Assembly (NCBI GenBank): GCA_026983775.1
Contig: JALSTK010000011.1
Span: forward strand, 1-64,000
Length of the DNA: 64,000 bases
Direction of reading: 5' to 3'
Source of the DNA: Calditrichia bacterium
GTDB taxonomy: Bacteria; Calditrichota; Calditrichia; Calditrichales; Calditrichaceae
Position numbers and translations under genes: made by a program. Shown here piece after piece: positions 8,812 to 16,950 of this stretch. The notes beneath the pieces were generated by a model. The model was not told the DNA's origin and searched no databases. It worked only from the letters and a program-made list of their open reading frames with translations. Position 1 is the first letter of the stretch; each line of letters starts with the position of its first letter.

Positions 8812-10287
8812 CTACAACCCTAATTTTTTAGCTTTACTTTGCAAAGAACGAAGCGAAATATTCAGGCTGCGTGCAGCGCGGGTTTTATTGCCATTAAAAT
8901 GTTTGATTCTTTGCTTGATGACCATATTTTTTAAATCTTCCAGGGTGCCCAAAAACGGCTCGTTCAAGGGGTCCGGAATTAAGGGGTCAAATTGAATCTC
9001 TTCGGCCGTAATGGTCGAATCATTGGCCAGAATAATAGCCCTGCTAATAATATTTTCCAATTGACGGACATTTCCCGGCCAGTGGTAGGCCATCAATTTG
9101 TTAAGGGCTTCTTTGCTGAGTTTTAAAGGAACATCCGGACGGGCTTTTTCAATAAAATGCCGGGCCAGGGCGGGAATATCGGATAAACGCTGCCGTAAGG
9201 GGGGAACGGAAATGCTGATCACATTGAGGCGGTAATAGAGGTCTTCCCGAAAATGTCCCTCTTTTACCAGTTCGGTCAGGTTTTTATTGGTAGCGGTAAT
9301 GATCCGCACATCAACATGGCGGATGGTATTTTCGCCCAGCCGTTTAATCTCTTTATTTTGTAAAACACGAAGCAGCTTTGTTTGTAAGTCCAGGGGTAGA
9401 TCACCGATTTCATCCAGAAACAGGGTGCCGCCGTTCACCGCTTCAAATAAACCTAAGCGGTCGGCACCGGCGCCGGTAAAGCTGCCTTTCTTAAAACCGA
9501 ATAGTTCGCTCTCTAAAATAGTAGCCGGGATCGTACCGATATACTGGGCAATAAAGGGTTTATGCTTACGGGGACTTAGATCATGGATGGCCCTGGCCAC
9601 CAGGTCCTTACCGGTACCGTTCTCACCGGTTATTATTACGGATGCATCCGTTTTGGCGACTTTCCTGATGAGCCGATAAAGATTTTGCATTACATCGGAA
9701 TCGCCGATCATGGTTGAAATTCCGGCTTCCTGCTCTAACTGATTCTTAAGCAGGATATTCTCCGATTCGAATTGTTGCTTTTGAAGAACTTGTTCCAGGG
9801 CCAGCGAAGCGATCGATGCGAAAAAGGACAAAAACTGACGGGAGGCTTCATTAAAACTCTGCCGGTTCCGCCGGCTGTCGAGATAGAGAATGCCATAGAC
9901 CTTATTTTTAATGATTAAAGGGAAAGCAAGGATTGCATGAATCCGGTTAATGATAACACTTTGTGTCTGCTGATATTTTTCGTCGCTTCGGGTGTCGAAG
10001 GAAAGAACCGCCTCTTTGCTTTCGGTTACCTGACGAAAAACGGTCTGCGAAAAATGAATCTCGTCCGCTGCTTTTTTAAACCGGTTCTTGATAGTACGGG
10101 GAGTAAAAGTCCCCGCTTCGGGATCATAGAAGACAAAAGCCCCTACCTCGGCATTGGTTTCAGCCATTAAGCGATCCAGAAGGACCGATAATATATTTTG
10201 CTCATCCCCAATGCTGGCCATTTGCCGGGTAAGTTCGTAGATGGCCTGCAAATGTTCGGGTTGAAGTTGTCGGTACTGTAATTCCAT
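8812..10287 (-). CDS. Sigma-54-dependent transcription activator (GAF-AAA+-Fis HTH)
   Basis: A 491-residue bacterial enhancer-binding protein. Residues 25-170 form a GAF sensory domain, joined by a coiled helix to an AAA+ domain at about 193-420. Walker A is GENGTGKD (221-228), Walker B is GTLFLDE (287-293), and the arginine-rich sensor region includes FREDLYYRLNV. The sigma-54 contact loop reads GSFTGA (268-273) rather than the usual GAFTGA. The C-terminus (about 450-491, NKTRAARSLNISLRSLQSKAKKLGL at its end) is a Fis-type helix-turn-helix. No receiver domain is present, so control is likely by ligand binding to the GAF domain or phosphorylation by the neighbouring kinase. It lies 6 bases after the lipoprotein gene; a target may be the sigma-54-type promoter at 6218-6233. 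Confidence 0.93.
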   Translation of the reverse strand: MELQYRQLQPEHLQAIYELTRQMASIGDEQNILSVLLDRLMAETNAEVGAFVFYDPEAGTFTPRTIKNRFKKAADEIHFSQTVFRQVTESKEAVLSFDTRSDEKYQQTQSVIINRIHAILAFPLIIKNKVYGILYLDSRRNRQSFNEASRQFLSFFASIASLALEQVLQKQQFESENILLKNQLEQEAGISTMIGDSDVMQNLYRLIRKVAKTDASVIITGENGTGKDLVARAIHDLSPRKHKPFIAQYIGTIPATILESELFGFKKGSFTGAGADRLGLFEAVNGGTLFLDEIGDLPLDLQTKLLRVLQNKEIKRLGENTIRHVDVRIITATNKNLTELVKEGHFREDLYYRLNVISISVPPLRQRLSDIPALARHFIEKARPDVPLKLSKEALNKLMAYHWPGNVRQLENIISRAIILANDSTITAEEIQFDPLIPDPLNEPFLGTLEDLKNMVIKQRIKHFNGNKTRAARSLNISLRSLQSKAKKLGL

Positions 10288-10293
10288 AAAACC

Positions 10294-11280
10294 TTATTGA
10301 CTAAAATTAAAAAGGTAAACAACCGATTGGCAGATATTCCCCAATTCATCTTCGATTTCCAGATGCCAGAGATAGTAGCCGCCATCCAGATTTTTTACAA
10401 TAAAGTGATCCTGATCTTCCGCAATATTTTTATAATCGATTTGTTGATAGTCCTGCTGTCTGAGCAAGCTCAGATTATAGGTAAAATGAAAATCGAGTTG
10501 AACCGGATTCCAGCTAAAATAGACGGAATCGGTTAATGTGGCACCATTGGCCGGTGATTGTAGTTGCAAGTCTTCAGTAATGACCCTCCGAATCGTTAAT
10601 GGCCCGGTTTTTACCTGTTGATTTTCCTGATCTTGAACGATTAAATAAAAATTCAGTTCCGGAAGTTGCGCGGGTCTGAGGTGCGGAGAAATTGAATCGA
10701 GTCTTGCTTTACCGACGTATTTTTCACCTATCTCTGCCTTCAATGTATCCGTAAAAGAAAATTGAGGACAGCTAAGCAAAACGTGGCGGATATCCTCCTG
10801 TCCATCTTCATCATGAATTTGAACATAGATGGATGTGCTTGCCAGATCATATTTGTTTTCGAAATAGGAAGTAAATTTGAGGGCACTGATTTGCGGCATC
10901 GCATCGAGATGAATGGTTATGCCGGTATTTTTTTGGGGAGCGTAAATCACGGTAGTGTCCGAGAAAAAGCCCTTCTTTTCACTGATTAAAACAAGGGAAT
11001 CTGCGGATGGGTATTCCCAGCTTAGTGTCCCGTTCTGATCGGTGATGCCGGAAAATTGAAGGTTCTCTTCACGAACCACCACGTTGGCAATAGGTTCAGC
11101 GGAAGGACTCTGATGTAAGACATGAATGATAATCGTTCTGGGCTTTACGTAAAACGGGGAGGAAGGATCAGAGGGATTGTCCCTGCGGGCGTCACAAGAA
11201 AGGATACCTATCCCAAGTAATGAAAAAAAGAACAACCTGAATATCGTAGGCAAGTCGTATGTTTTTGTATTCTGTCTCAT
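10294..11280 (-). CDS. Lipoprotein with Ig/fibronectin-like domain, first gene of signalling operon
   Basis: A 328-residue predicted lipoprotein. The N-terminus has a hydrophobic segment (IFRLFFFSLLGIGIL) followed by a lipobox ending in SC, with the lipidated cysteine near residue 30, then DARRDNPSDPSSPF, a linker often seen in FCB lipoproteins. The body is all-beta in character: a carboxypeptidase-regulatory-like segment (about residues 45-130) and, at the C-terminus, a fibronectin-III-like segment beginning LQSPANGATLTDSVYFSW. No enzyme motif is seen. Being co-transcribed with a sigma-54 activator and an envelope-facing kinase, it could be the outer sensor or load of that pathway; this is inference. 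Confidence 0.75.
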   Translation of the reverse strand: MRQNTKTYDLPTIFRLFFFSLLGIGILSCDARRDNPSDPSSPFYVKPRTIIIHVLHQSPSAEPIANVVVREENLQFSGITDQNGTLSWEYPSADSLVLISEKKGFFSDTTVIYAPQKNTGITIHLDAMPQISALKFTSYFENKYDLASTSIYVQIHDEDGQEDIRHVLLSCPQFSFTDTLKAEIGEKYVGKARLDSISPHLRPAQLPELNFYLIVQDQENQQVKTGPLTIRRVITEDLQLQSPANGATLTDSVYFSWNPVQLDFHFTYNLSLLRQQDYQQIDYKNIAEDQDHFIVKNLDGGYYLWHLEIEDELGNICQSVVYLFNFSQ

Positions 11281-11458
11281 AGTGCGCTACTCTTACTATT
11301 TGCTGTAAAGAATATACAAAAATTAAAATCAATAGCTTAACTTAAAATAACAAATAGAGTAAAAATTAAAACCATCGATTTAATTGAACCCTACAAATGT
11401 ATTTAAATAGATACCATACTGGCTGTGATGCTTTTATCATTTTCGAAGGTCGCCCTGG

Positions 11459-12544
11459 TTAATCTTCAATGGAATACCCCCATGCGTCGAAATATTTGAG
11501 CCATTCCCTGTTAATCTGTTTTTTTATGGCCGGGTCTATTGGTTTGTATGCATTCTTTTTATAATTCTTCAGGCGACCGATATATGCCGATAGAGCGGAT
11601 TTCATCTCCTCGAAGCCCTGTAAATGAAGTTGCCGGTAAATCGAACTTACCGTTGTGAAAGCGTCCTGATCTAATTGTTCATAGGATATCTGAACGAAAT
11701 TGCCCTCTTTGATTTTTGTTTTGTGAATTAAAAATGAATCGTACATAATTTTATAATTAGTAATGATTTCCTGATCCAGATCCGGCCGATAGTTACCCTG
11801 AAGGGAGGAGGAGGCCACAGCTCGCTCATACATTTTTTTGGTAGACTGAAATACATGATAAGGATTACGATGAATATGAATAAATTTTGCATCCGGGAAG
11901 AGAGTAAGCAGCAAATCCAGACGGGCCGTATTGATAGGTGATTTTAAAAGAAGCCATTTCCGGTATTTGAATAATAATTTTTTTAAGAAGTGCAGATATT
12001 GTTTTTTCCATTGCTCTTTTTCTTGTTCACTCACCTCCTCGAATGTTTGATAGCGATCGTAAAAGGTTTGCCGTTTTGGAAAGAGCCAGCCTAAGAGTGG
12101 AGTTTGCAGAGTCAGGATACCTACCCCGAATTCTTCCTCAGAAGGGCTATCCGGAGCAACCATTATGTTATCGGTCGGCCTTTTGTGATTATATTGGCCC
12201 TGTGTTACTCTTTCATAAAGACTTTGCTGGGATAGAAATGTATGAGGGTGGCGTACATCGAAAAGTCTGGCATAAGAAAACCGGGTATCGTTAGCAAGTA
12301 AATTATGCAAGAAAGTAGTGCCGCTGCGCCAGTGGCCTATTACGAAAATAGGATGCGGGTCAATGGTAATTTTATCGATTTCAGAAGCGAATTGTTGTAG
12401 TTCTTTTTTCACTAAGAGCGAATTTTTTACGGCCAGGGCGGATATCACCAGGGCCTGAAGCCAGGCAGAAGGGGTAATCCGAAATCGATTGTCTTTTAGC
12501 AGGCGCAGCCAATTTCTCCCTGAAATTCCTATAATGCTGTCCAT
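11459..12544 (-). CDS. PAPS-dependent sulfotransferase (Sulfotransfer_3 type), copy 1
   Basis: Predicted cytoplasmic enzyme moving sulfate from PAPS to a hydroxyl or similar acceptor. The 361-residue protein carries the 5'-phosphosulfate loop GHWRSGTT (70-77) and the 3'-phosphate-binding segment FIHIHRNPYHVFQS near residue 220. It is a tandem paralogue of the next gene upstream: both are exactly 361 residues with the phosphosulfate loop at the same position. It is the last gene of the NRPS gene set on this strand, so a tailoring role on the peptide (for example on a tyrosine hydroxyl) is plausible but not shown. The region from 11281 to 11458, between its stop and the next operon, is AT-rich with no clear hairpin. 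Confidence 0.88.
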   Translation of the reverse strand: MDSIIGISGRNWLRLLKDNRFRITPSAWLQALVISALAVKNSLLVKKELQQFASEIDKITIDPHPIFVIGHWRSGTTFLHNLLANDTRFSYARLFDVRHPHTFLSQQSLYERVTQGQYNHKRPTDNIMVAPDSPSEEEFGVGILTLQTPLLGWLFPKRQTFYDRYQTFEEVSEQEKEQWKKQYLHFLKKLLFKYRKWLLLKSPINTARLDLLLTLFPDAKFIHIHRNPYHVFQSTKKMYERAVASSSLQGNYRPDLDQEIITNYKIMYDSFLIHKTKIKEGNFVQISYEQLDQDAFTTVSSIYRQLHLQGFEEMKSALSAYIGRLKNYKKNAYKPIDPAIKKQINREWLKYFDAWGYSIED

Positions 12545-12614
12545 GGGTTTCCTATTCCTTTTTTTGACTAAAATGTAGATAAAAAAGTTGATAATCTAGA
12601 TGAATACTTTCCCT

Positions 12615-13700
12615 CTAATTCTCTATTGAATAGCCGAAGTATTCAAAATATTCACCCCATTGTTCGTTAATTTTCTTTTTCCACTCTTGTGGAATTGGGG
12701 CATAGTCGTTTTTTTTGTACGTACTTTGTTCACTCAAATATTTTTCTAATCTGGGTTGGTAACTGTCCCATTGGTTCCAATCGAAGTACTTAAAGATTTT
12801 ATGTACAGCTTCCCGGAAATCCTGTTCCAATTCTTCAAAAGACATCTCAATCAGGTTTTCGGACGGAATAAGGGCTTTGTCCTGAAAATACGTTTCGAAC
12901 ATTTCCTGATAGCGGCGGATAATTCCCTGTATATCCCGGTTAATATCTCTTTTCTGCAAAGAAAGGTTAGCCACGGTATTTTTATATAGATTTAAGGTGG
13001 ACTGAAAGACGCGATACGGATTCCGGTAGATATGGATAAATTTAGCATCCGGGAAGAGCTGTAATAAGTATTTTACTCTCGCCGTGTGCTGAGGCGATTT
13101 AAGAAGTAAAGGTTTTTTATATTTGAGGGTGAGTTTTTTTAGAAAGAGTAAGAAAGTTTCTTTCCATCTCTCTATTTCTTTATCGGGCAAAGTTTGTAAG
13201 GCTAAAAATCGATCGTAGTACGTTTCATTCTTTGGAAAAGACCAGGCCAGAACCGGCGAATTTAGCCCCAGAATGGAAATGGCGAATTCATCTTCTCCGG
13301 GATCACTGAATTGGGTCTTCATGTTGTCCATGGGGCGTTTTTGGGCTTTGAGTCGTGCCAATCGTTGCTCGAGCATAGGAGCCAGAGTGAGAAAGGTATG
13401 GGGGTTATAGATTTCGAACAGATTCGGGAAAGAAAATTGATCATCCAGACTTAACAAGCTGTGCAGCAGGGTCGTACCGCTTCGCCAGTGGCCTAAAATA
13501 AACACGGGCGGTTGGTGAATTTCCGTTTGAGTATATTGCTGCGCAAATTGTTTTTCTTCTTTTGAAGCAAAGAAGGAATTCCGTATGGAGAGTATGAATA
13601 ATTTCAGAAATTTACCCCATGAAGAGGGTGTCAGATAAATTTTGTTTTGAAAAAAAAGTTGGAGCCATTGTTTAAAGGTAATTCCCAATAATAATTCCAC
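12615..13700 (-). CDS. PAPS-dependent sulfotransferase (Sulfotransfer_3 type), copy 2
   Basis: Paralogue of the adjacent downstream sulfotransferase and the same length (361 residues). The PAPS loop GHWRSGTT is at 70-77 and the 3'-phosphate segment FIHIYRNPYRVFQS near residue 220. The start is GTG, supported by AAAGGAA six bases upstream and by alignment with copy 1 (MELLLGI against MDSIIGI). It lies 19 bases after the phosphopantetheinyl transferase gene, so it belongs to the biosynthetic transcription unit. The two copies probably act on different acceptors; both differ clearly in sequence from the sulfotransferase domains embedded in the NRPSs, which have an APRSGSTLLR loop. Confidence 0.88.
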   Translation of the reverse strand: MELLLGITFKQWLQLFFQNKIYLTPSSWGKFLKLFILSIRNSFFASKEEKQFAQQYTQTEIHQPPVFILGHWRSGTTLLHSLLSLDDQFSFPNLFEIYNPHTFLTLAPMLEQRLARLKAQKRPMDNMKTQFSDPGEDEFAISILGLNSPVLAWSFPKNETYYDRFLALQTLPDKEIERWKETFLLFLKKLTLKYKKPLLLKSPQHTARVKYLLQLFPDAKFIHIYRNPYRVFQSTLNLYKNTVANLSLQKRDINRDIQGIIRRYQEMFETYFQDKALIPSENLIEMSFEELEQDFREAVHKIFKYFDWNQWDSYQPRLEKYLSEQSTYKKNDYAPIPQEWKKKINEQWGEYFEYFGYSIEN

Positions 13701-13706
13701 TAATTA

Positions 13707-13713
13707 TTCCTTT
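13707..13713 (-). promoter_or_regulatory. Ribosome binding site fixing a GTG start
   Basis: AAAGGAA on the minus strand, six bases before GTG at 13700, supports the non-ATG start of sulfotransferase copy 2. Confidence 0.6.
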
Positions 13714-13719
13714 CGTAGC

Positions 13720-14460
13720 TTATAGACTAAAGAGCCGGATTGCTGTTCTTCGACGACTCACCATAAGGGCAGCCGCATACCTTTTGGCGATTGACAGAGC
13801 ATATAAACGCCAATTGCGGTAATCTTGCGGTTCTCTTCGGGTGGATAGCAAGCGCGGCTCCTCTCCCGGTGAAAGAGTGACATCGAATGAATTGAGCGCA
13901 ATATGTAGGCCTTCTCCTCTGGCTTTAATGTATGCTTCCTTACGCGTCCAACCATTGAAGAAGCCTTTTTCCTGTAATTCATCGGGTAATCGTTTTAATT
14001 CCTCAGTTTCCCTCGCTGAAAAAAAACGCCTGGCGATTTTAAGACCGGCGAAATCAGGCCGCATCCATTCCACATCCACTCCGAGGGGATAACGGCTGTC
14101 CAGAGCAATCAGTCCCCATTGATTGGAATGAGAGACATTGAATTCGATTGAATACTCCTTTAAAAACGGTTTTCCATAGGGATTATAGTCAAATCTAAGA
14201 TCAGCGGCATTTATTTTTAAATAACGACTTAGCAGCTCCCGCAAATGGCCGCGGACTGCAATATAGGCCAGCCGATCTTTTTCAAAATGAAAGCGGTTGG
14301 CTCTTTTTTGCTCCTCAGAGTTCAAATACTTCCAGAGTGTAGCCTGCTCTTCCGGATCGATCTTTAAATGGATTTTCCAGACATGTACTTCTTCACTTAA
14401 ATGAAACGAGCACTTGTCTCCCTTTTGCCAGCCGGACAGATGAGTTTTCATTGCACTCAT
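13720..14460 (-). CDS. Sfp-type 4'-phosphopantetheinyl transferase
   Basis: Transfers the phosphopantetheine arm of coenzyme A to the conserved serine of carrier domains, activating the NRPS line. The 246-residue protein shows the family motifs: GVDVEW (magnesium ligands D129 and E131), FNVSHS (107-112) and FNGWTRKEAYIKARGEGL (E175 and K179). The start codon overlaps the end of the type II thioesterase gene by 4 bases, showing coupling. Position inside the cluster indicates it serves these NRPSs, which carry at least twelve carrier domains. Confidence 0.93.
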   Translation of the reverse strand: MSAMKTHLSGWQKGDKCSFHLSEEVHVWKIHLKIDPEEQATLWKYLNSEEQKRANRFHFEKDRLAYIAVRGHLRELLSRYLKINAADLRFDYNPYGKPFLKEYSIEFNVSHSNQWGLIALDSRYPLGVDVEWMRPDFAGLKIARRFFSARETEELKRLPDELQEKGFFNGWTRKEAYIKARGEGLHIALNSFDVTLSPGEEPRLLSTRREPQDYRNWRLYALSIAKRYAAALMVSRRRTAIRLFSL

Positions 14461-15203
14461 CCGATTACAGCAAAATGGCCGTAAAGGTCACGAACCATGC
14501 TTTCAATGAGAACGCGGAAATGTTCCAGCAGGAAAAAATGATCCCCCGGGAACATGCGCAGATTGAATTCGGAAGAGGTATGTTTCTCCCAGGCGGCCAG
14601 CTCTTCCCGGCTCGCCCCGGAATCACGTAACCCCCCGAAGACAGTGATAGGGATTTCCAGTGGAAGCTTCGGTTTGAACTGATACGTTTCGCATATTTCA
14701 AAATCCGCCCGCAAAATAGGAACCACAATCTGCATTAATTCTTCATGTTCCAATACTTCTTTCGGTGTACCGTTAAAATTTTTAATTTCCCTGATAAATT
14801 CGTCATCCGCCAGGCGATGGATGGGTTTATCTCTACTGGGAATGTGGGGCGCTCCCCGACCGGAAAGGAATAGATGAAGCGGCTTTGGGTGCTGATGATC
14901 TTTTAAGAAGTGAGCCAGTTCGAAAGCGAGTAAAGTACCCATACTATGGCCAAATAAGGCGAAGGGTTTATCCAGTTCCGGCAGGAGTCCTTGTGCCATG
15001 TCCGGGATCAGGTAGTCCATCCGTCGGCGTAAGGGTTCCCCGATGCGGCGACCCCTTCCCGGTATTTCCACGGCAATCAGTTCAATTTGCTCCGGCACCA
15101 AATCGCTCCAGGGACGGAAACTTACGCTGCCGCCTCCTGCGAAAGGAAGACAAAAAAGTTTTAACTGTGCTGAAGGATTCGGTTTTGGTTTAACAATCCA
15201 CAT
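14457..15203 (-). CDS. Type II (editing) thioesterase
   Basis: Stand-alone alpha/beta-hydrolase of the GrsT/SrfD kind that clears misprimed or stalled acyl groups from carrier domains. The catalytic triad is readable: serine 87 in FGHSMG, aspartate 194 in GGLRDSG and histidine 222 in FPGDHFF. The N-terminal LFCLPFAGGGSVSFRPW is the family signature. Length (248) is typical. It lies 14 bases after the mbtH-like gene and overlaps the phosphopantetheinyl transferase start. Confidence 0.93.
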   Translation of the reverse strand: MWIVKPKPNPSAQLKLFCLPFAGGGSVSFRPWSDLVPEQIELIAVEIPGRGRRIGEPLRRRMDYLIPDMAQGLLPELDKPFALFGHSMGTLLAFELAHFLKDHQHPKPLHLFLSGRGAPHIPSRDKPIHRLADDEFIREIKNFNGTPKEVLEHEELMQIVVPILRADFEICETYQFKPKLPLEIPITVFGGLRDSGASREELAAWEKHTSSEFNLRMFPGDHFFLLEHFRVLIESMVRDLYGHFAVIG

Positions 15204-15217
15204 GGGATACGGACTCG

Positions 15218-15448
15218 TTATTTCTTATTCTTTTGCTCCATCTCTTCCATCTTTTTACGCAGGCTTAAAGGACGCATATCCGTCCATACTTCTTTGATGT
15301 GGGCCAGACATTCTTCTTTGGTACCCGTTGTACCCTCATCCTTCCAGCCCAAAGCATTTTCCCGGTCTGCGGGCCAGATGGAATACTGTTCTTCGTGGTT
15401 AACGACCACTTTATAAATGGTCTTATCTTCTACTTCCTCTCTGCTCAT
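15218..15448 (-). CDS. MbtH-like NRPS chaperone
   Basis: A 76-residue MbtH-family protein that binds adenylation domains and supports their folding or activity. The signature is nearly complete: [43 protein letters not shown]. The last ~10 residues ([11 protein letters not shown]) are a charged tail. The start overlaps the MFS transporter stop by 4 bases (ATGA arrangement). It indicates that at least one of the A domains in this cluster needs an MbtH partner. Confidence 0.95.
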   Translation of the reverse strand: MSREEVEDKTIYKVVVNHEEQYSIWPADRENALGWKDEGTTGTKEECLAHIKEVWTDMRPLSLRKKMEEMEQKNKK

Positions 15449-16890
15449 ATCTCACTCCTTGGTTTTTGCAACTGATATTCCAAATATAATTGTTTTTGAT
15501 CTTTTTTTATCTCTTCTTCTTTAAGGGTACGAATCTTAAACGTAAAACCGGTCGGTTCTGTTTCTTCCAAATCAAAGGCAACGAAACGACGGAAATCCCG
15601 GCTGATGGTAATAAGCAGGACAAGAAAAATCATGATTGCCCCGGAAACCGAATAGATCAATGTGATATTTTTCCCGGTTATATCATACAGCACGCCACCG
15701 AACCCCATACCAAGAGGAGCGATACTTCCGGATATGGTGGTAAGGGTACCGAACACACGACCCCGGATATTACTGGGTGTGGTCAATTGTAATATGGTCA
15801 TGATATTGACCATTACAAATCCGTTAAAGGCACCGCCTACCAGGAATAAGACAGCGGCCTGAATCGCATTATGGGCCTGGGGCAATAAAATGTATCCGGT
15901 TGATTCCATTAGCATAAAAAAGACTAAAACCTTGGTGCGTTTTCGGCCCTTCGGCTTATATATACCGGCAATTGTATATCCGATCAAAGCCCCCAAGCCA
16001 TAAATAGCAAGTAGAATACCGTACCATGCTTCGCGGGCATGCAGATGATCGCTGACATAATACATTAACAGGACAATCACCGGCATGGTAAAGAAACTGG
16101 TAAAAACGGATATGGTCAAAAGCCGTTTTAACCCCGGACTTTTCTTAATAAACTGCCAGCCCTCTCCAAGATCGGATTTAAAGGCATTGAAATACTCTTT
16201 GAGACCCTTTACTTTCTCAGGGAAGACCTGGGGTATGGTAATGAAGGATTCACTGAAAGCCGAAATGAGATAGGTGACCCCGTTCAGGATAATCAGGACG
16301 GGCAAACCGAGCAGATTCCGCAAGGGGATACCAAGACCCTGGCCAAAGAATACGGAGATCTTCTGCGACAGTTGACCCATTGAATTGGCGGCTGCCAACT
16401 GCTTGGGAGGAACCAAATCAGGAACGGAAGCGGATATAGCCGGGCCAAAAAAAGAAGTGATCGTGGATGATGCCATGGCTACTATAAAAACGGCTACGAT
16501 CATCCAATCGGTTTGGTACGAAACCGTGTACATAATTATACCCAGGGTGACAACCAACAGACCGTTGAAGACATCACTTAGAACGATGATCTTTTTCCTG
16601 GAAAAACGATCGGCCACGGCACCGCCGAAAGCGCTTAAAAGGATAAAGGGCAGAGCAGTGAGCATAAAGAAGGAACCCACCAGGGAACCCGAATAACCGG
16701 AAAGAGACCCGCTTTCGGAAATATGTTTGATCCACAAGGCAATCACGATCGAGTAGACCTGGGAACCCATTCGACTTACCAGTTGCCCCTGCCAGAGCAA
16801 AAGATAGTTTTTGTTAAATAATTTATGGGCGGTAGAAAGGGTTTTCGGACCTTCTTTTATATGCTCCAGGGGTTTCTTTACTGTTTCCAT
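15445..16890 (-). CDS. MFS exporter (MFS_3, EntS-like), probable peptide efflux pump
   Basis: A 481-residue inner-membrane protein with about twelve hydrophobic helices. The sequence resembles the MFS_3 group of multidrug and siderophore exporters: [19 protein letters not shown] is the conserved loop 2-3 motif, and [25 protein letters not shown] is the conserved loop before helix 11. A soluble tail of about 45 residues follows the last helix. Its location between the terminal NRPS (60-base gap) and the mbtH-like gene (overlap) makes it the best candidate for moving the peptide across the inner membrane. No ABC exporter is present in the window. Confidence 0.9.
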   Translation of the reverse strand: METVKKPLEHIKEGPKTLSTAHKLFNKNYLLLWQGQLVSRMGSQVYSIVIALWIKHISESGSLSGYSGSLVGSFFMLTALPFILLSAFGGAVADRFSRKKIIVLSDVFNGLLVVTLGIIMYTVSYQTDWMIVAVFIVAMASSTITSFFGPAISASVPDLVPPKQLAAANSMGQLSQKISVFFGQGLGIPLRNLLGLPVLIILNGVTYLISAFSESFITIPQVFPEKVKGLKEYFNAFKSDLGEGWQFIKKSPGLKRLLTISVFTSFFTMPVIVLLMYYVSDHLHAREAWYGILLAIYGLGALIGYTIAGIYKPKGRKRTKVLVFFMLMESTGYILLPQAHNAIQAAVLFLVGGAFNGFVMVNIMTILQLTTPSNIRGRVFGTLTTISGSIAPLGMGFGGVLYDITGKNITLIYSVSGAIMIFLVLLITISRDFRRFVAFDLEETEPTGFTFKIRTLKEEEIKKDQKQLYLEYQLQKPRSEI

Positions 16891-16950
16891 TGATCCTCAA
16901 TGTGATTAATCAAAATTAAAATTTACCATTTAATCAAATTCCAATCCACT

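Noticed and set aside
11281-11458. Sigma-54 promoter upstream of the signalling operon
   Set aside because: I checked for GG-N10-GC on the minus strand and found none; the region is AT-rich with only weak -10-like sequence.
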